25,158 nt of DNA from JBLHKW01 sp047618565 (GTDB lineage Bacteria > Planctomycetota > UBA1135 > GCA-002686595): NCBI GenBank assembly GCA_047618565.1, contig JBLHKW010000068.1, forward strand, positions 1-25,158, read 5' to 3'. The translations under genes were made by a program, and so were the position numbers. Under the pieces are notes generated by a model. It saw only the letters and a list, made by a program, of their open reading frames with translations, had not been told where the DNA came from and ran no database searches. This document shows, in pieces, positions 7,465 through 15,092 of this stretch (position 1 is its first letter; every line of letters begins with the position of its first letter).

Positions 7465-9066
7465 CTAGTACTGGGGGGTCGACTGGCCGAGATCCAGGGC
7501 GCTGTGACTCGCGCGCTGGCCGCGCTCGAGCATGGCTCGGTCCGCTTCACCGAGTTTCTCGTCGTTCAGGATCGTGACGGTCAGGAATACCACCAGGTCG
7601 ATCCTCTCCACGTGCTTGGCCTTGTGCTGGAACAGGCGCCCCAGTAGCGGGATGCGCGACAGGTAGGGCACGCTCGATACGTCTTCCGTTTCGCGCGTCG
7701 TGATGAGTCCGCCCAGCACGACCGTTTCCTTGTCCCGGGCCGTGACCGAGGTATCGATCTGGCGCGTGTTGATGCGCGCAACGGTGAGTCCAGTCGAGCC
7801 GGTCACCAGGGCTCCCAGGCTGCTGGTGGAGGGCCGCACGTACAGCTCGACCTCGTCGTCCCCGAGGATCGACGGGCTCACCTCGAGCTGGACTCCGATG
7901 GGCTCGTACCGTTCGAGCTCCTCTGTCACCGTGCCGAAATCCGAAATGTTGGCGCGTAGGATCGGAAAGCGCTCGCCGACCAGGATGGTGGCGGTGCGGC
8001 GGTCGCCCACGGTGACCCGAGGACTCGAGACGATCTCGACGTTGGCGTCGCGCTGCATGGCCTCGAGCACCGCCGAGAACGTCGAGAAATCCAGCGTGCC
8101 GAAGGTGAACAGGCCGGGCGTGCCGGGAATGCTGACGGAATTGGGGGCTGCCGGGAAGACGCCGCCCGGGCTGCCTCCCGTGACGTTGGGGTTGAAGTCA
8201 CCCAGGGACGAGTCGCCAAAGGGATAGGTGTGCGGGGTCGCCGCGCCGCTAGCGCCGGCGAGGATGTTCCAGTCGATGCCCAGGCGGTGGTTTTCGTCGA
8301 GCGTGACCTCCACGAAGCGCGCCTCGATCAGCACCTGTGCCGGCTTGACGTCCACGCGCTCGACGAGGGATTCGACGGTCGCCAGGCGCTCGGGCACGTC
8401 GAAGACCACCAGGGTGTGGGACTTGGCCGGCTGGCCCTGCGTGGTGCTCGAGAGACGAGTGCCGATCGTCAGGCCGTCCGCATCGACGTCCGCCGTCTCG
8501 GTGACGCTACGGGCCAGCGCGAGGTGATCCGATGTCGGAAGCACGGTGGCCGTGCCATTCTCGCCGAGCAGGGCCTGCACCATGGGTTGCATGCGTTCCG
8601 CATCGACGTAGCGCAGCTGCAGGACGAGCATCTGGGGCGGGGCGGCGCTGGTGGTGAGGCTTGCGTACTCGATCTCGCGCTGCTTGCGCGCGAGCATGTC
8701 GGCGATGGTGCTGACGAGCAATACGTCGCCTTCCACCGAGTGGGACAGGCCGCCGACACTCATGATGGCGCCCAGTGCCTGGTCGATGGTGGCCCGGTTT
8801 AGCTCGAGCGAGACCTGTCCGCTGACGAGGTCGCTCATCACCAGGCTGAGGCCTCCCTGGCGCGCAACCAGCCGGAGCGCATCACGGATGTCCGTGTCCA
8901 CGAGCTCCAGGGTGATGGCCACAGGCGCGCTCGCCTTGACGCCGTTGTTGTTTCCAGCGTTGGGAGCGAAGGATGCCGCGGCCGTGGATTGCGCGAGCGT
9001 GCCCGCCGAGAGCAGTCCGGAAACGCCGAGGCAGCACAGGATGGTTCGCGGTAGGGTCGTTTTCAT
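7465..9066 (-). CDS. pilQ: Type IV pilus secretin (PilQ/MshL-like)
   Basis: A 533-residue secretin forming the outer-membrane pore for the pilus. It has a signal peptide (about 1-26, ending LSAGTLAQS). An N0/STN-type domain (about 47-115, VDTDIRDALRLVARQGGLSLVMSD) is followed by an N1-like domain (LQLRYVDAERMQPMVQALL). The C-terminal secretin domain (about 235-500) carries VLIEARFVEVTLDENHRLGIDWN, NVEIVSSPRVTVGDRRTATILVGERFPIL and VVLGGLITTRETEDVSSVPYLSRIPLLGRLF, the last being the secretin signature. It is shorter than many PilQ proteins because no AMIN domains are present, which is closer to MshL. The ATG at 9066 overlaps the preceding stop (ATGA) and starts the leader; the in-frame upstream extension is shadow. 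Confidence 0.95.
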   Translation of the reverse strand: MKTTLPRTILCCLGVSGLLSAGTLAQSTAAASFAPNAGNNNGVKASAPVAITLELVDTDIRDALRLVARQGGLSLVMSDLVSGQVSLELNRATIDQALGAIMSVGGLSHSVEGDVLLVSTIADMLARKQREIEYASLTTSAAPPQMLVLQLRYVDAERMQPMVQALLGENGTATVLPTSDHLALARSVTETADVDADGLTIGTRLSSTTQGQPAKSHTLVVFDVPERLATVESLVERVDVKPAQVLIEARFVEVTLDENHRLGIDWNILAGASGAATPHTYPFGDSSLGDFNPNVTGGSPGGVFPAAPNSVSIPGTPGLFTFGTLDFSTFSAVLEAMQRDANVEIVSSPRVTVGDRRTATILVGERFPILRANISDFGTVTEELERYEPIGVQLEVSPSILGDDEVELYVRPSTSSLGALVTGSTGLTVARINTRQIDTSVTARDKETVVLGGLITTRETEDVSSVPYLSRIPLLGRLFQHKAKHVERIDLVVFLTVTILNDEKLGEADRAMLERGQRASHSALDLGQSTPQY

Positions 9067-9551
9067 CGGTCGCTTCCAAGGGTGAGGGTCTCGAGGCGCG
9101 TGCCCCTCGACAGGGTGACCGTCCGGCGGTCGATCGCCTTGACTGTGTAACCGCACGGGAGTCGATCTCCGGCCTGGACCACGTCGCCGTCCAGCAAGGC
9201 GAGCGTGCTGTCGCCGACGATGCTGATCCCGCTGAGGTGCGGTAGCGTGACAAGATAGGGGGCTGCCACTGCGGTCGACGTGGCTGCGGTCGGCTCCGCG
9301 TCGGGAGTCGCTGATGTGAGGGGCGAGAAGGGGTCGCGGTCCCAGGCGAGCGCGTCGGAGCGTTCGCGCTGCACCTGGCGCTGTTCTTCACCGAGGGTGA
9401 ACACGGTAGACGCACCGTCGTGCGTCACCGGGGTCACTCCGCTCATGACGGACATGATCTCCTTCGAGGCCTTGTCCGGCATACCCACGACTGCAATGAG
9501 CAGTGCACTCGCGGTTCCCATGATGAAGAGCGTCGATTTCTGGAGCTTCAT
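9063..9551 (-). CDS. pilP: Pilus alignment protein, PilP/GspC HR-domain-like
   Basis: A 162-residue bitopic or exported protein. It has an N-terminal hydrophobic segment (about 7-24), a polar, Ala/Thr/Pro-rich linker with DRDPFSPL at about 72-79, and a small C-terminal beta domain (about 104-160). That domain reads LSGISIVGDSTLALLDGDVVQAGD followed by VKAIDRRTVTLSRG and LETLTLG, the pattern of PilP and GspC homology-region domains, which contact the secretin N0 domain and link the inner-membrane complex to it. It lacks the lipobox of classical PilP, so anchoring by a membrane helix as in GspC is more likely. It overlaps both neighbours by ATGA junctions, between PilO and the secretin, exactly where PilP or MshK belongs. 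Confidence 0.82.
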   Translation of the reverse strand: MKLQKSTLFIMGTASALLIAVVGMPDKASKEIMSVMSGVTPVTHDGASTVFTLGEEQRQVQRERSDALAWDRDPFSPLTSATPDAEPTAATSTAVAAPYLVTLPHLSGISIVGDSTLALLDGDVVQAGDRLPCGYTVKAIDRRTVTLSRGTRLETLTLGSDR

Positions 9552-10114
9552 TGCGGGGAGGCCTCCGCTCTGTCAGCCGCGGTGGCCATGGCGAACCAGG
9601 TCACCTCGAGCGAGGCGACCAGTCCATCCCTCGGGTCCTCGGCCGGCTCGATCACCAGATTGTCCACGGCGGCCAGTCCACGTGCCATGTAGACACCGTC
9701 GAGGAACTGCGCCAGCTGCGCGTAACTCCCGCTGCCGCGCACACGGTGGCCGCGACCGACAACCGTGGCGTCAGGGGCGCTATTCGAATCGAGGCTGCTG
9801 ATGGAGATGAGCGACACCCCGGACGCTCGTGCGGCGAGGGAGAGCTCTTCCACGCGCAGCGGCTCGCTGGCGACCATCAAACGGCACTCCTCGACGACTT
9901 CGCCAGGTTCACTGGGCTTTTCGGACCCTCGATCGTTGCGGAACGCTTCGAGCGCGGCGTACTGTTCGCTGACCTGGCGCGAGAGGTTCGCGACCCGACC
10001 TCTCTTGCCGTCCAGGAGGGTCACGACCACGAAGACCGTCACGGCGATGAGCAGTACGGGAGCCATCACCCAGAGAATCTGAACCCCGAGCCTGTCCGTC
10101 TGTTGGGACTTCAC
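9548..10114 (-). CDS. pilO: Pilus assembly protein PilO (MshJ-like)
   Basis: A 188-residue bitopic inner-membrane protein. It has a short cytosolic N-terminus, one transmembrane helix (about 11-31, ILWVMAPVLLIAVTVFVVVTLL), a coiled-coil stretch (DGKRGRVANLSRQVSEQYAALEAF), and a periplasmic ferredoxin-like domain from about 75 onward. The latter has the PilO pattern VRGSGSYAQLAQFLDGVYMARGLAAVDNLVI. PilO pairs with PilN and PilP to align the platform with the secretin. The start is a GTG at 10114 giving a GTGA overlap with the PilM-PilN stop, supported by a good GGGAGG about 7 nt upstream. The longer reading frame upstream lies inside the fusion gene and is shadow. Assignment rests on topology, size and position as well as weak sequence pattern. 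Confidence 0.88.
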   Translation of the reverse strand: MKSQQTDRLGVQILWVMAPVLLIAVTVFVVVTLLDGKRGRVANLSRQVSEQYAALEAFRNDRGSEKPSEPGEVVEECRLMVASEPLRVEELSLAARASGVSLISISSLDSNSAPDATVVGRGHRVRGSGSYAQLAQFLDGVYMARGLAAVDNLVIEPAEDPRDGLVASLEVTWFAMATAADRAEASPQ

Positions 10115-11823
10115 CGTTGTTCCTCCCAGGGCAGCGGCAGACCGGCGGCCACCTGAAGTGTCGCTTTGAAGCTGCCCGGTTCGGACGGCTCCGGTGTCTC
10201 GGCGTCGAGGATCTGCACCGTATGGAAGAATGGCGACGTGCCCAGCGCGCGCGCCAGCGCAGCGAGGCGGTCTCCGAAGCTGGTAGTGCTCTTCGGAATC
10301 GCTCCGCTGATCGCGAGCTGCGCACCGGAATCCGTACGCTCGACGCGGAACTCCGTGAGCTGCACGCTCTTCGGGAGTATTGCAGCGATCTCCTTCATCA
10401 GGCCGCTCCAGTTCGGCACCGCTCCGCGCGCTTGTGCAATCTGGGTCGCCTCCAGCAGATCGCCTGCTTCCCGTGCGGTGTCCTTGGTATCGGTCTCGAG
10501 GCGCTCCAGTTGCCCCGCTTGTGTCTCCTGGTAGACCGATTCGATCGCACCGTATCTCAGGTGGATCGGCACCGCGCCAGCAGCCATGCACAGGCCGACC
10601 CCTGCAGCGATCGGTGTGAAACGGCGGAAGGTGCGGGCGTTCTGCTGCAGGCCCTGGCGCATCCGCTCACCGCGGGGCATCAGGTTGATGGGGCGATGGC
10701 TACCCAGGGAATAGCCGAGGATCGCGGCGAATCCCGCGTATCCCGCGGGAGCCGACTGCGCCTGATCGCAAACGGCGAGGCGCCAGTGGGCGATGGCCCG
10801 GGCTACCGGATCCGTGTAGGTCACGGGCGTGTCGAACGCCTCGGCCAGCCACTTGTCGAGGTTCTTCATCTGGCCGCTGGGGCCAGACAGGACGATGCTG
10901 TCCACTTGCCCACGTTGAAGCATGCTGCACAGGTAGCTACTGGATCGCCGCAGCTCGCCCGCGAGCCGCTGGAGCACCGGCTCGACGAGCGGCCGGATGG
11001 CTTCCGGAGTAAGGCCGTGGGGGAGTTTGACACGATCGTCTTCGTCGGGGTAACCAGCCAGCTTCTTGACCTCTTCCGCCTGCTCGTGGGTCAGGCGCAC
11101 GATCCCGTCGGGCGTGATGATGGGCCGCATGAACGCCTGGGTGATCGCCTCGCCAGCGGTGTCGATCTCGCGGCTGAAGCGCAGCAAGCGCCCCTCGAAG
11201 AGGTTGAGGATCGTGGACTCGGAACCCATGTCGACGTGGATCGTCGCCTCCTCCTCGCACAGATTGGCGAGCGACGCCAGGTTGGCGAGTGACTCGGCCG
11301 CGGCGCCGATCGCTACCGGTACCAGCCCCGCATGCCGAAGGGTCTGGAGAGCGCTCGTGACCGCGTCGCTGCGGGCTGCGGCCACCAGTGCCAGCACGCG
11401 GGCATGGCCGCCTTCCTCGTACTCGCGAATCCGGCGGAAGTCGAAGCACGCCTGATCCAGCTCAAAGTGCAGGGTCTCCTCCAGCTTCATGGCAATGGCC
11501 TCGCGCATCTCCGCATCGGGCATGGCCGGGAACTGGAAGGACTGCGTGCTGGTCGCGGTGCGCGACAGCAGGCACGCGCAGGGCATTCCACCCCAGCCCT
11601 TGCGGCGCACCTCATTCTTGATCTGGTCGGCGATCCAGTCGGTACTGCCCACCGCAATTTCGCCGTTGGCAGCCGTTTCGCCGCTCGCGCGCGGTACCAG
11701 GATCGTGGTGATGCCCTGGAAACGCACGGCTTCGCAGGCGGTCTCGGCGAGCGCCATCTTGATCGATCCGCGACTGAAGTCGACGACGACGGTGCGCTGG
11801 CGGGTCTGGAGTTTGCTCGACAT
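10111..11823 (-). CDS. Fused PilM-PilN pilus assembly protein
   Basis: A 570-residue protein joining two normally separate inner-membrane complex subunits. Residues about 10-350 are an actin-like PilM domain: VVVDFSRGSIKMAL (phosphate 1), HVDMGSESTILNLFEGRLLRFSREID (phosphate 2) and SIVLSGPSGQMKNLDKWL (adenosine region). Residues about 380-570 are PilN-like: INLMPRGERMR matches the PilM-binding INLLP tail of PilN, and a transmembrane helix follows (about 403-420, FTPIAAGVGLCMAAGAVPIHL). Then come a coiled coil and a periplasmic domain containing KEIAAILPKSVQLTEFRVERTDSGAQLAISG. In pathway terms it couples cytosolic ATPase and platform events to PilO, PilP and the secretin. The stop overlaps the pilO start by GTGA. 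No in-frame stop or internal start with a clear ribosome site separates the halves. Confidence 0.92.
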   Translation of the reverse strand: MSSKLQTRQRTVVVDFSRGSIKMALAETACEAVRFQGITTILVPRASGETAANGEIAVGSTDWIADQIKNEVRRKGWGGMPCACLLSRTATSTQSFQFPAMPDAEMREAIAMKLEETLHFELDQACFDFRRIREYEEGGHARVLALVAAARSDAVTSALQTLRHAGLVPVAIGAAAESLANLASLANLCEEEATIHVDMGSESTILNLFEGRLLRFSREIDTAGEAITQAFMRPIITPDGIVRLTHEQAEEVKKLAGYPDEDDRVKLPHGLTPEAIRPLVEPVLQRLAGELRRSSSYLCSMLQRGQVDSIVLSGPSGQMKNLDKWLAEAFDTPVTYTDPVARAIAHWRLAVCDQAQSAPAGYAGFAAILGYSLGSHRPINLMPRGERMRQGLQQNARTFRRFTPIAAGVGLCMAAGAVPIHLRYGAIESVYQETQAGQLERLETDTKDTAREAGDLLEATQIAQARGAVPNWSGLMKEIAAILPKSVQLTEFRVERTDSGAQLAISGAIPKSTTSFGDRLAALARALGTSPFFHTVQILDAETPEPSEPGSFKATLQVAAGLPLPWEEQR

Positions 11824-11850
11824 GGGGTCAGTCGTTGCTCGCGGTCTTGA

Positions 11851-12759
11851 TCACCATGAGAGGACGGGCTCCAGGGTCGATGTCGTCCCGTCGGTGAAGT
11901 TCAACACCAGGGTGAACGTGATCGATCCGGAGGAGATGTCGCCGTTGAACTCGAAATACGCACCTGTCGACCCGTTGGCGTCCACCAGCCGGTTGGAGGC
12001 ACTGCCCAAGGCCGTCGTCAGTGTGCTCGTGGGGACGGACTCCTGACCGTCCCAAATCTGTGTCCAGTTTCCGGGCGTTATGGCGGCATCGAACTTGTTG
12101 ACGTCCGGAACCGTCCTGCTGGCCGACAGACTGTAGGAGTCGATCTGGATGTCCGTGCTGGTTGCGTTGTGGAGCGTCAGCTCGAAGCTCTTGGCGTCAT
12201 TGCGGACGGCCGAGGCGGCGGATGTGGCTTCGTCGAGCGGGCCATTCGTGCCCGTGGTCCTGGGGCTGCGCACGGTGGTCAGCGTGAACTCGCCCGCCTT
12301 GCCACCGGTCCAGGCTACGGTCACGGTGACGCGTTTGAGGTCGGTCGACCCGTCGCCAGCCGGGGTCGCAGTATCTGGATCCGTGTCGGTGACGTTCTCG
12401 ACCCGTGCGGTGCGCGTGAAGCCGCTTATCTCGTCGAGGTCCGTGTCATCCAGCTGCTTGGGAGGGGAGTTTGAAAGCCCGTCGTAGTCATCGATGTCGT
12501 CGTATGCGCTGCGCGATCCTTCCTCCGTACCGAACGAACCCGCGGAGCCGTCGGGATCCTCGAAGGCCTTGGACACGATCTCTTCCATCAATCCGTCTGC
12601 GTAGATGATCGCGAGGTCCTGAAATGTTTGGTCGACGCTGTGGCGGGCGACCACCGTGAACATCGACATCAGCGGCGGGATCGCGATGCCCAGCACGACA
12701 ATCGCCATGACCGACTCGATGAGCGAGATGCCCGCTGTGCTCGACAGATGCCTCACCAT
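11851..12759 (-). CDS. Minor pilin, PilV/GspI/MshD-like, with extra C-terminal domain
   Basis: A 302-residue prepilin. A short leader ends STAG, and the cleaved product would begin ISLIESVMAIVVLGIAIP, with Glu at mature position 5 and a hydrophobic alpha1 helix. The PilV/GspI type is suggested by SLIESVMAIVVLGIAIPPLMSMF and the following helix (LAIIYADGLMEEIVSKAFEDP). An acidic, Asp-rich stretch follows (about 70-120). Residues 186-302 form a beta-rich domain closely matching the C-terminus of the preceding minor pilin, ending TLVLNFTDGTTSTLEPVLSW. The ATG at 12759 overlaps the upstream gene by 7 nt (ATGGTGA); the GTG at 12756 is an equally close alternative. Minor pilins of this class form the initiation/tip complex. 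Confidence 0.88.
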   Translation of the reverse strand: MVRHLSSTAGISLIESVMAIVVLGIAIPPLMSMFTVVARHSVDQTFQDLAIIYADGLMEEIVSKAFEDPDGSAGSFGTEEGSRSAYDDIDDYDGLSNSPPKQLDDTDLDEISGFTRTARVENVTDTDPDTATPAGDGSTDLKRVTVTVAWTGGKAGEFTLTTVRSPRTTGTNGPLDEATSAASAVRNDAKSFELTLHNATSTDIQIDSYSLSASRTVPDVNKFDAAITPGNWTQIWDGQESVPTSTLTTALGSASNRLVDANGSTGAYFEFNGDISSGSITFTLVLNFTDGTTSTLEPVLSW

Positions 12760-13475
12760 GCCACCGCCAGGTACATGGACGAGCTCGTGCCGTCTGTGAA
12801 GTTCAGCACCAGCGTGTAGTTGACCGTGTTGCTCGCATTCGCCTTGAACCCGATTTCGAGCTGCGGGCTGGTGCCGGCCGGCAACGTGCGATCCGTGGTC
12901 GAGCCGGCATTCAATGCCTGGAGGCCCGTGGGGAGGGACACTCCCGCTGTTTGCCACCAGAGCTGTTGACCTGCCAGATAGATGCTCTTGAGGTTCTCCG
13001 AACTCGTGTCGGCGCTGACGCTGAAGGACTCCAGCACCGCGTCCACGCTCGAATCGCTCACCAGGTCCATGAGCAGGACGCGCTTGCCGTCGTCGCTGAG
13101 GGTTGCGACGGTTGCAACCTCGTCGACGGGGTCGCTGCCACCGCCGCCGCTCGAGCTGTCCGCGAACGCGCGTGTGACGATGCGGCTGGTGTCTGCGATG
13201 ACGGCCGTCGAAGTGTATACGTCGCCGTTCTTGCTGACCGTGTAGGAGCCTCCGGCGAAAGCGACACTGGAGCTGATGGCCGCGCCGAGCTGCGCCGCGT
13301 GCCACGCGCCGGCCTCGGCAATCCAGAACGCTCGAGTCGAATGGACGACCTGCACAGCCTGGTGACGCTGGGCGCCAAAGAGCTCGGTCATGGCCACTCC
13401 TGCGAGCAACAGGATCAGCATGGCTGCCACGACCGGCAACAGTACGGATCCTCGGTTTCCCCTGAGCGTGCTCAC
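12753..13475 (-). CDS. Minor pilin, PilX/GspK/MshP-like, with extra C-terminal domain
   Basis: A 240-residue prepilin-like protein. The N-terminus RGNRGSVLLPVVAAMLILLLAGVAMTEL, then RAFWIAEAGAWHAAQ, is the PilX N-terminal pattern (hydrophobic helix followed by A-F-x-x-A-E-A-G). After the presumed Gly cleavage site, position 5 is Leu instead of Glu, as in GspK-like tip subunits. A Ser/Gly linker (SSSGGGGS, about 107-114) leads to a C-terminal domain (127-240) ending YTLVLNFTDGTSSSMYLAVAW, which matches the end of the next minor pilin. The start is a GTG at 13475 forming a GTGA overlap with the upstream gene, with GAGGG about 10 nt before it. The likely role is priming or capping the pilus. Confidence 0.87.
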   Translation of the reverse strand: MSTLRGNRGSVLLPVVAAMLILLLAGVAMTELFGAQRHQAVQVVHSTRAFWIAEAGAWHAAQLGAAISSSVAFAGGSYTVSKNGDVYTSTAVIADTSRIVTRAFADSSSGGGGSDPVDEVATVATLSDDGKRVLLMDLVSDSSVDAVLESFSVSADTSSENLKSIYLAGQQLWWQTAGVSLPTGLQALNAGSTTDRTLPAGTSPQLEIGFKANASNTVNYTLVLNFTDGTSSSMYLAVAW

Positions 13476-13951
13476 GAATCCAGAGCCCTCGGGAAGACGG
13501 CCGTCCGTAGTCGGTGGTCCTTACCGGCGACGCGCACTGTGAAGTCGACCTCGATCAGGTGCAGCTCGACGGCTGCGCTGGCGAGAGTCCCGTCGCTCTT
13601 GCGGTAGGCGAATGCGAAGGCGCTCATGCCCGTGGCCAGCAGATCGCCGTTACGAAGGAGGTCGCTGCCCGAGAACGTGTAGGCGATGGTCGTGCCCGTA
13701 CCGTCATCGAAGGTCAGGCCCGTTGCCGTCATGCTGCTGACCGTGTCTGTGCTTATCAGCTCGCGGATGTCGCGCCGCAGGCGTTCGGATGCCAGGCGCG
13801 CTTGGTAGGATGCGTCGATCGACGGAGCGACCAGCGCGTAGGTCTTCATGGACTCGACGATGGCGTACGAGGAGACCAGGCCGATGGTGCTCATTATGAC
13901 CATCACGAGCACCATTTCCATCAACGTGTAGCCTTGCCTGTTGGTGCGCAC
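13472..13951 (-). CDS. Minor pilin, PilW/GspJ/MshO-like
   Basis: A 159-residue prepilin with a 7-residue leader (MRTNRQG), then YTLMEMVLVMVIMSTIGLVSSY: a prepilin peptidase site with Glu at mature position 5 and a long hydrophobic helix. The helix continues as ASYQARLASERLRRDIRELIS, typical of PilW/GspJ subunits, and the body is a small beta-rich domain ending in VDFTVRVAGKDHRLRTAVFPRAL. It begins with a GTG at 13951 supported by a strong AGGAGG 6 nt upstream, which itself overlaps the stop of the GspH-like gene. The nearby ATG at 13956 is out of frame. It ends in a GTGA overlap with the PilX-like gene, so the minor pilins are translationally linked. Confidence 0.87.
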   Translation of the reverse strand: MRTNRQGYTLMEMVLVMVIMSTIGLVSSYAIVESMKTYALVAPSIDASYQARLASERLRRDIRELISTDTVSSMTATGLTFDDGTGTTIAYTFSGSDLLRNGDLLATGMSAFAFAYRKSDGTLASAAVELHLIEVDFTVRVAGKDHRLRTAVFPRALDS

Positions 13952-13961
13952 CGCATGCCTC

Positions 13962-14504
13962 CTAGTCGATCGTGACGAGTCCTGTGTTGCGGGTCACTCT
14001 CACCACGATGCCGCCGGTCACACTGATGGTCCCATCGGAACTCAGTGCGCCTCCGCTGCCGTCATGGGGCATGCCTTCGGCGTCGAACTGGAGCTCGGTT
14101 GTGGTGCCGAAGCTCGCCGACTCCAGGCCCACCCCAGCGCTCCCGAGCTGAATCGTCATGGCCCCGCGTGAGAGCGGATCGGTCATCGTGAGGCGTCCAC
14201 TCTTTCCGGGGTTTGAAGGGTCCTCGACGTACACGGAGACCAGATCACCCGACAGGTCGAAGTCGACCCAGGTGTCGTTGCTCGACCCCATGGCCCACTC
14301 CTGTGCGAAGATCATGGCCGTGCGTACGCGCGTGGCGGCGACGTTCTGCTGCGACGCTGAGAGCCCGTTCAAGGAGAGCACCGACACACCGGAGAGGATG
14401 CCGACGATCAGCATCGTTCCCACCAGTTCGGCGAGTGTGAATCCCGCCGAGTGCCGCCGGTCTCCCTCTCGCAGGCTGTGCTTGCCGCCGGGGTACGGAC
14501 GCAT
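13962..14504 (-). CDS. Minor pilin, GspH/FimT/MshC-like
   Basis: A 180-residue prepilin with a rather long 21-residue basic leader ending HSAG, then FTLAELVGTMLIVGILSGVSV with Glu at mature position 5. The helix continues into RVRTAMIFAQEWAMGSSNDTWVDFD, the GspH/FimT pattern in which an A-x-x-W/R stretch leads into the beta domain. The C-terminus SVTGGIVVRVTRNTGLVTID matches the closing strands of GspH, including the G-x-I/V-x-V-x3-T-G-x-V pattern. It starts 12 nt after the major pilin stop. The gap contains a small inverted repeat that covers its ribosome binding site. The role is a minor, probably sub-tip, pilin in the assembly initiation complex. Confidence 0.9.
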   Translation of the reverse strand: MRPYPGGKHSLREGDRRHSAGFTLAELVGTMLIVGILSGVSVLSLNGLSASQQNVAATRVRTAMIFAQEWAMGSSNDTWVDFDLSGDLVSVYVEDPSNPGKSGRLTMTDPLSRGAMTIQLGSAGVGLESASFGTTTELQFDAEGMPHDGSGGALSSDGTISVTGGIVVRVTRNTGLVTID

Positions 14505-14505
14505 C

Positions 14506-14520
14506 CTGAGGAGTCCTCAG
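14506..14520 (-). promoter_or_regulatory. Hairpin over the major-pilin stop and the GspH start region
   Basis: The message here can fold CUGAGG-ACU-CCUCAG, a perfect 6 bp stem with a 3 nt loop. The left arm covers the last bases of the major pilin stop and the only GAGG Shine-Dalgarno candidate of the next gene, whose ATG begins 2 nt after the right arm. Such a fold would lower translation of the minor pilin relative to the major pilin or protect the pilin mRNA 3' end. This is inferred from complementarity alone. Confidence 0.4.
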
Positions 14521-14972
14521 AAGTTGGCTTCGCCAACACCGCTAGCAGTGTCGGCCCAGAACTCCCCGGTGGCGGCCTTGTAGCACCACGCGCCGGTGGT
14601 GCCTGAGGTTACAGGCGTGCCCTTGGACGTGCCCGCAATTATGGCGTTCTGGTCGGTGCCGGTGGAGTAGGGGTTGTCGGGGATCTCCTTCTCGAGCACC
14701 GTGCCGCTGGTGATCATTTCGGTCAAGGTCGGGAATGCCACGCTGCCGCCGCCCGCGGGCGTCGCGGAGTAAGCGTAGAATGTAGCGACGCCGGAGCGCA
14801 CACCGCCGAGCGAGCCCTTGCAGGCGGCAGCCTCGGCGTCCGTCGAGAAGTCGACGAACTTCGGGATCGCGACGGCCGCGAGGATTCCGAGGACGATGAT
14901 GACGATGACCAGCTCGACGAGCGTGAAGCCGGAGCGACCGTTGGAGGGACGTAGGTGTGTTTGCAGATTCAT
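14517..14972 (-). CDS. Major type IV pilin (MshA/PilA/GspG-like)
   Basis: A 151-residue prepilin with a 15-residue leader (MNLQTHLRPSNGRSG) cleaved before FTLVELVIVIIVLGILAAVAIPKFVDF, giving the classic N-terminus with Glu at position 5. The following DAEAAACKGSLGGVRSGVATFYA and the late GAWCYKAATGEFWAD resemble MSHA-type pilins. The two cysteines (about residues 51 and 133) probably form the C-terminal disulfide loop. It is placed after the ATPase and platform genes and before the minor pilins, and is the only subunit of this size and type, so it is the likely major filament protein. A 120 nt gap upstream, unlike the tight junctions elsewhere, may hold its own promoter. Processing needs a prepilin peptidase that is not in the window. 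Confidence 0.92.
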   Translation of the reverse strand: MNLQTHLRPSNGRSGFTLVELVIVIIVLGILAAVAIPKFVDFSTDAEAAACKGSLGGVRSGVATFYAYSATPAGGGSVAFPTLTEMITSGTVLEKEIPDNPYSTGTDQNAIIAGTSKGTPVTSGTTGAWCYKAATGEFWADTASGVGEANF

Positions 14973-15092
14973 GGGGAGTGACTTCGGGAGGCGAGATCCC
15001 TGGGATTGGGGTGTGCGGTACTCAGTCCCGCACTCACATGCTCATCGGCAGATTCCGGGGCGAGCTTGAGGTTTTCCCCCTTCTGGTGGCGC
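14973..15092 (-). promoter_or_regulatory. Leader region of the major pilin gene
   Basis: This 120 nt gap interrupts an otherwise tightly packed operon. It contains a hairpin (GTGCGG at 15013-15018 pairing with CCGCAC at 15028-15033, 9 nt loop) and a purine-rich GGGGGAAAA just past the platform gene stop. An internal promoter or RNA-processing site that boosts pilin expression is the likely purpose. I cannot identify a convincing promoter consensus, and the bases directly before the pilin ATG show no clear Shine-Dalgarno. Confidence 0.35.

Noticed and set aside
10117..11292. 391-codon plus-strand frame opposite PilM-PilN
   Set aside because: The minus strand encodes clear PilM and PilN motifs in this stretch; the opposite frame shows none.
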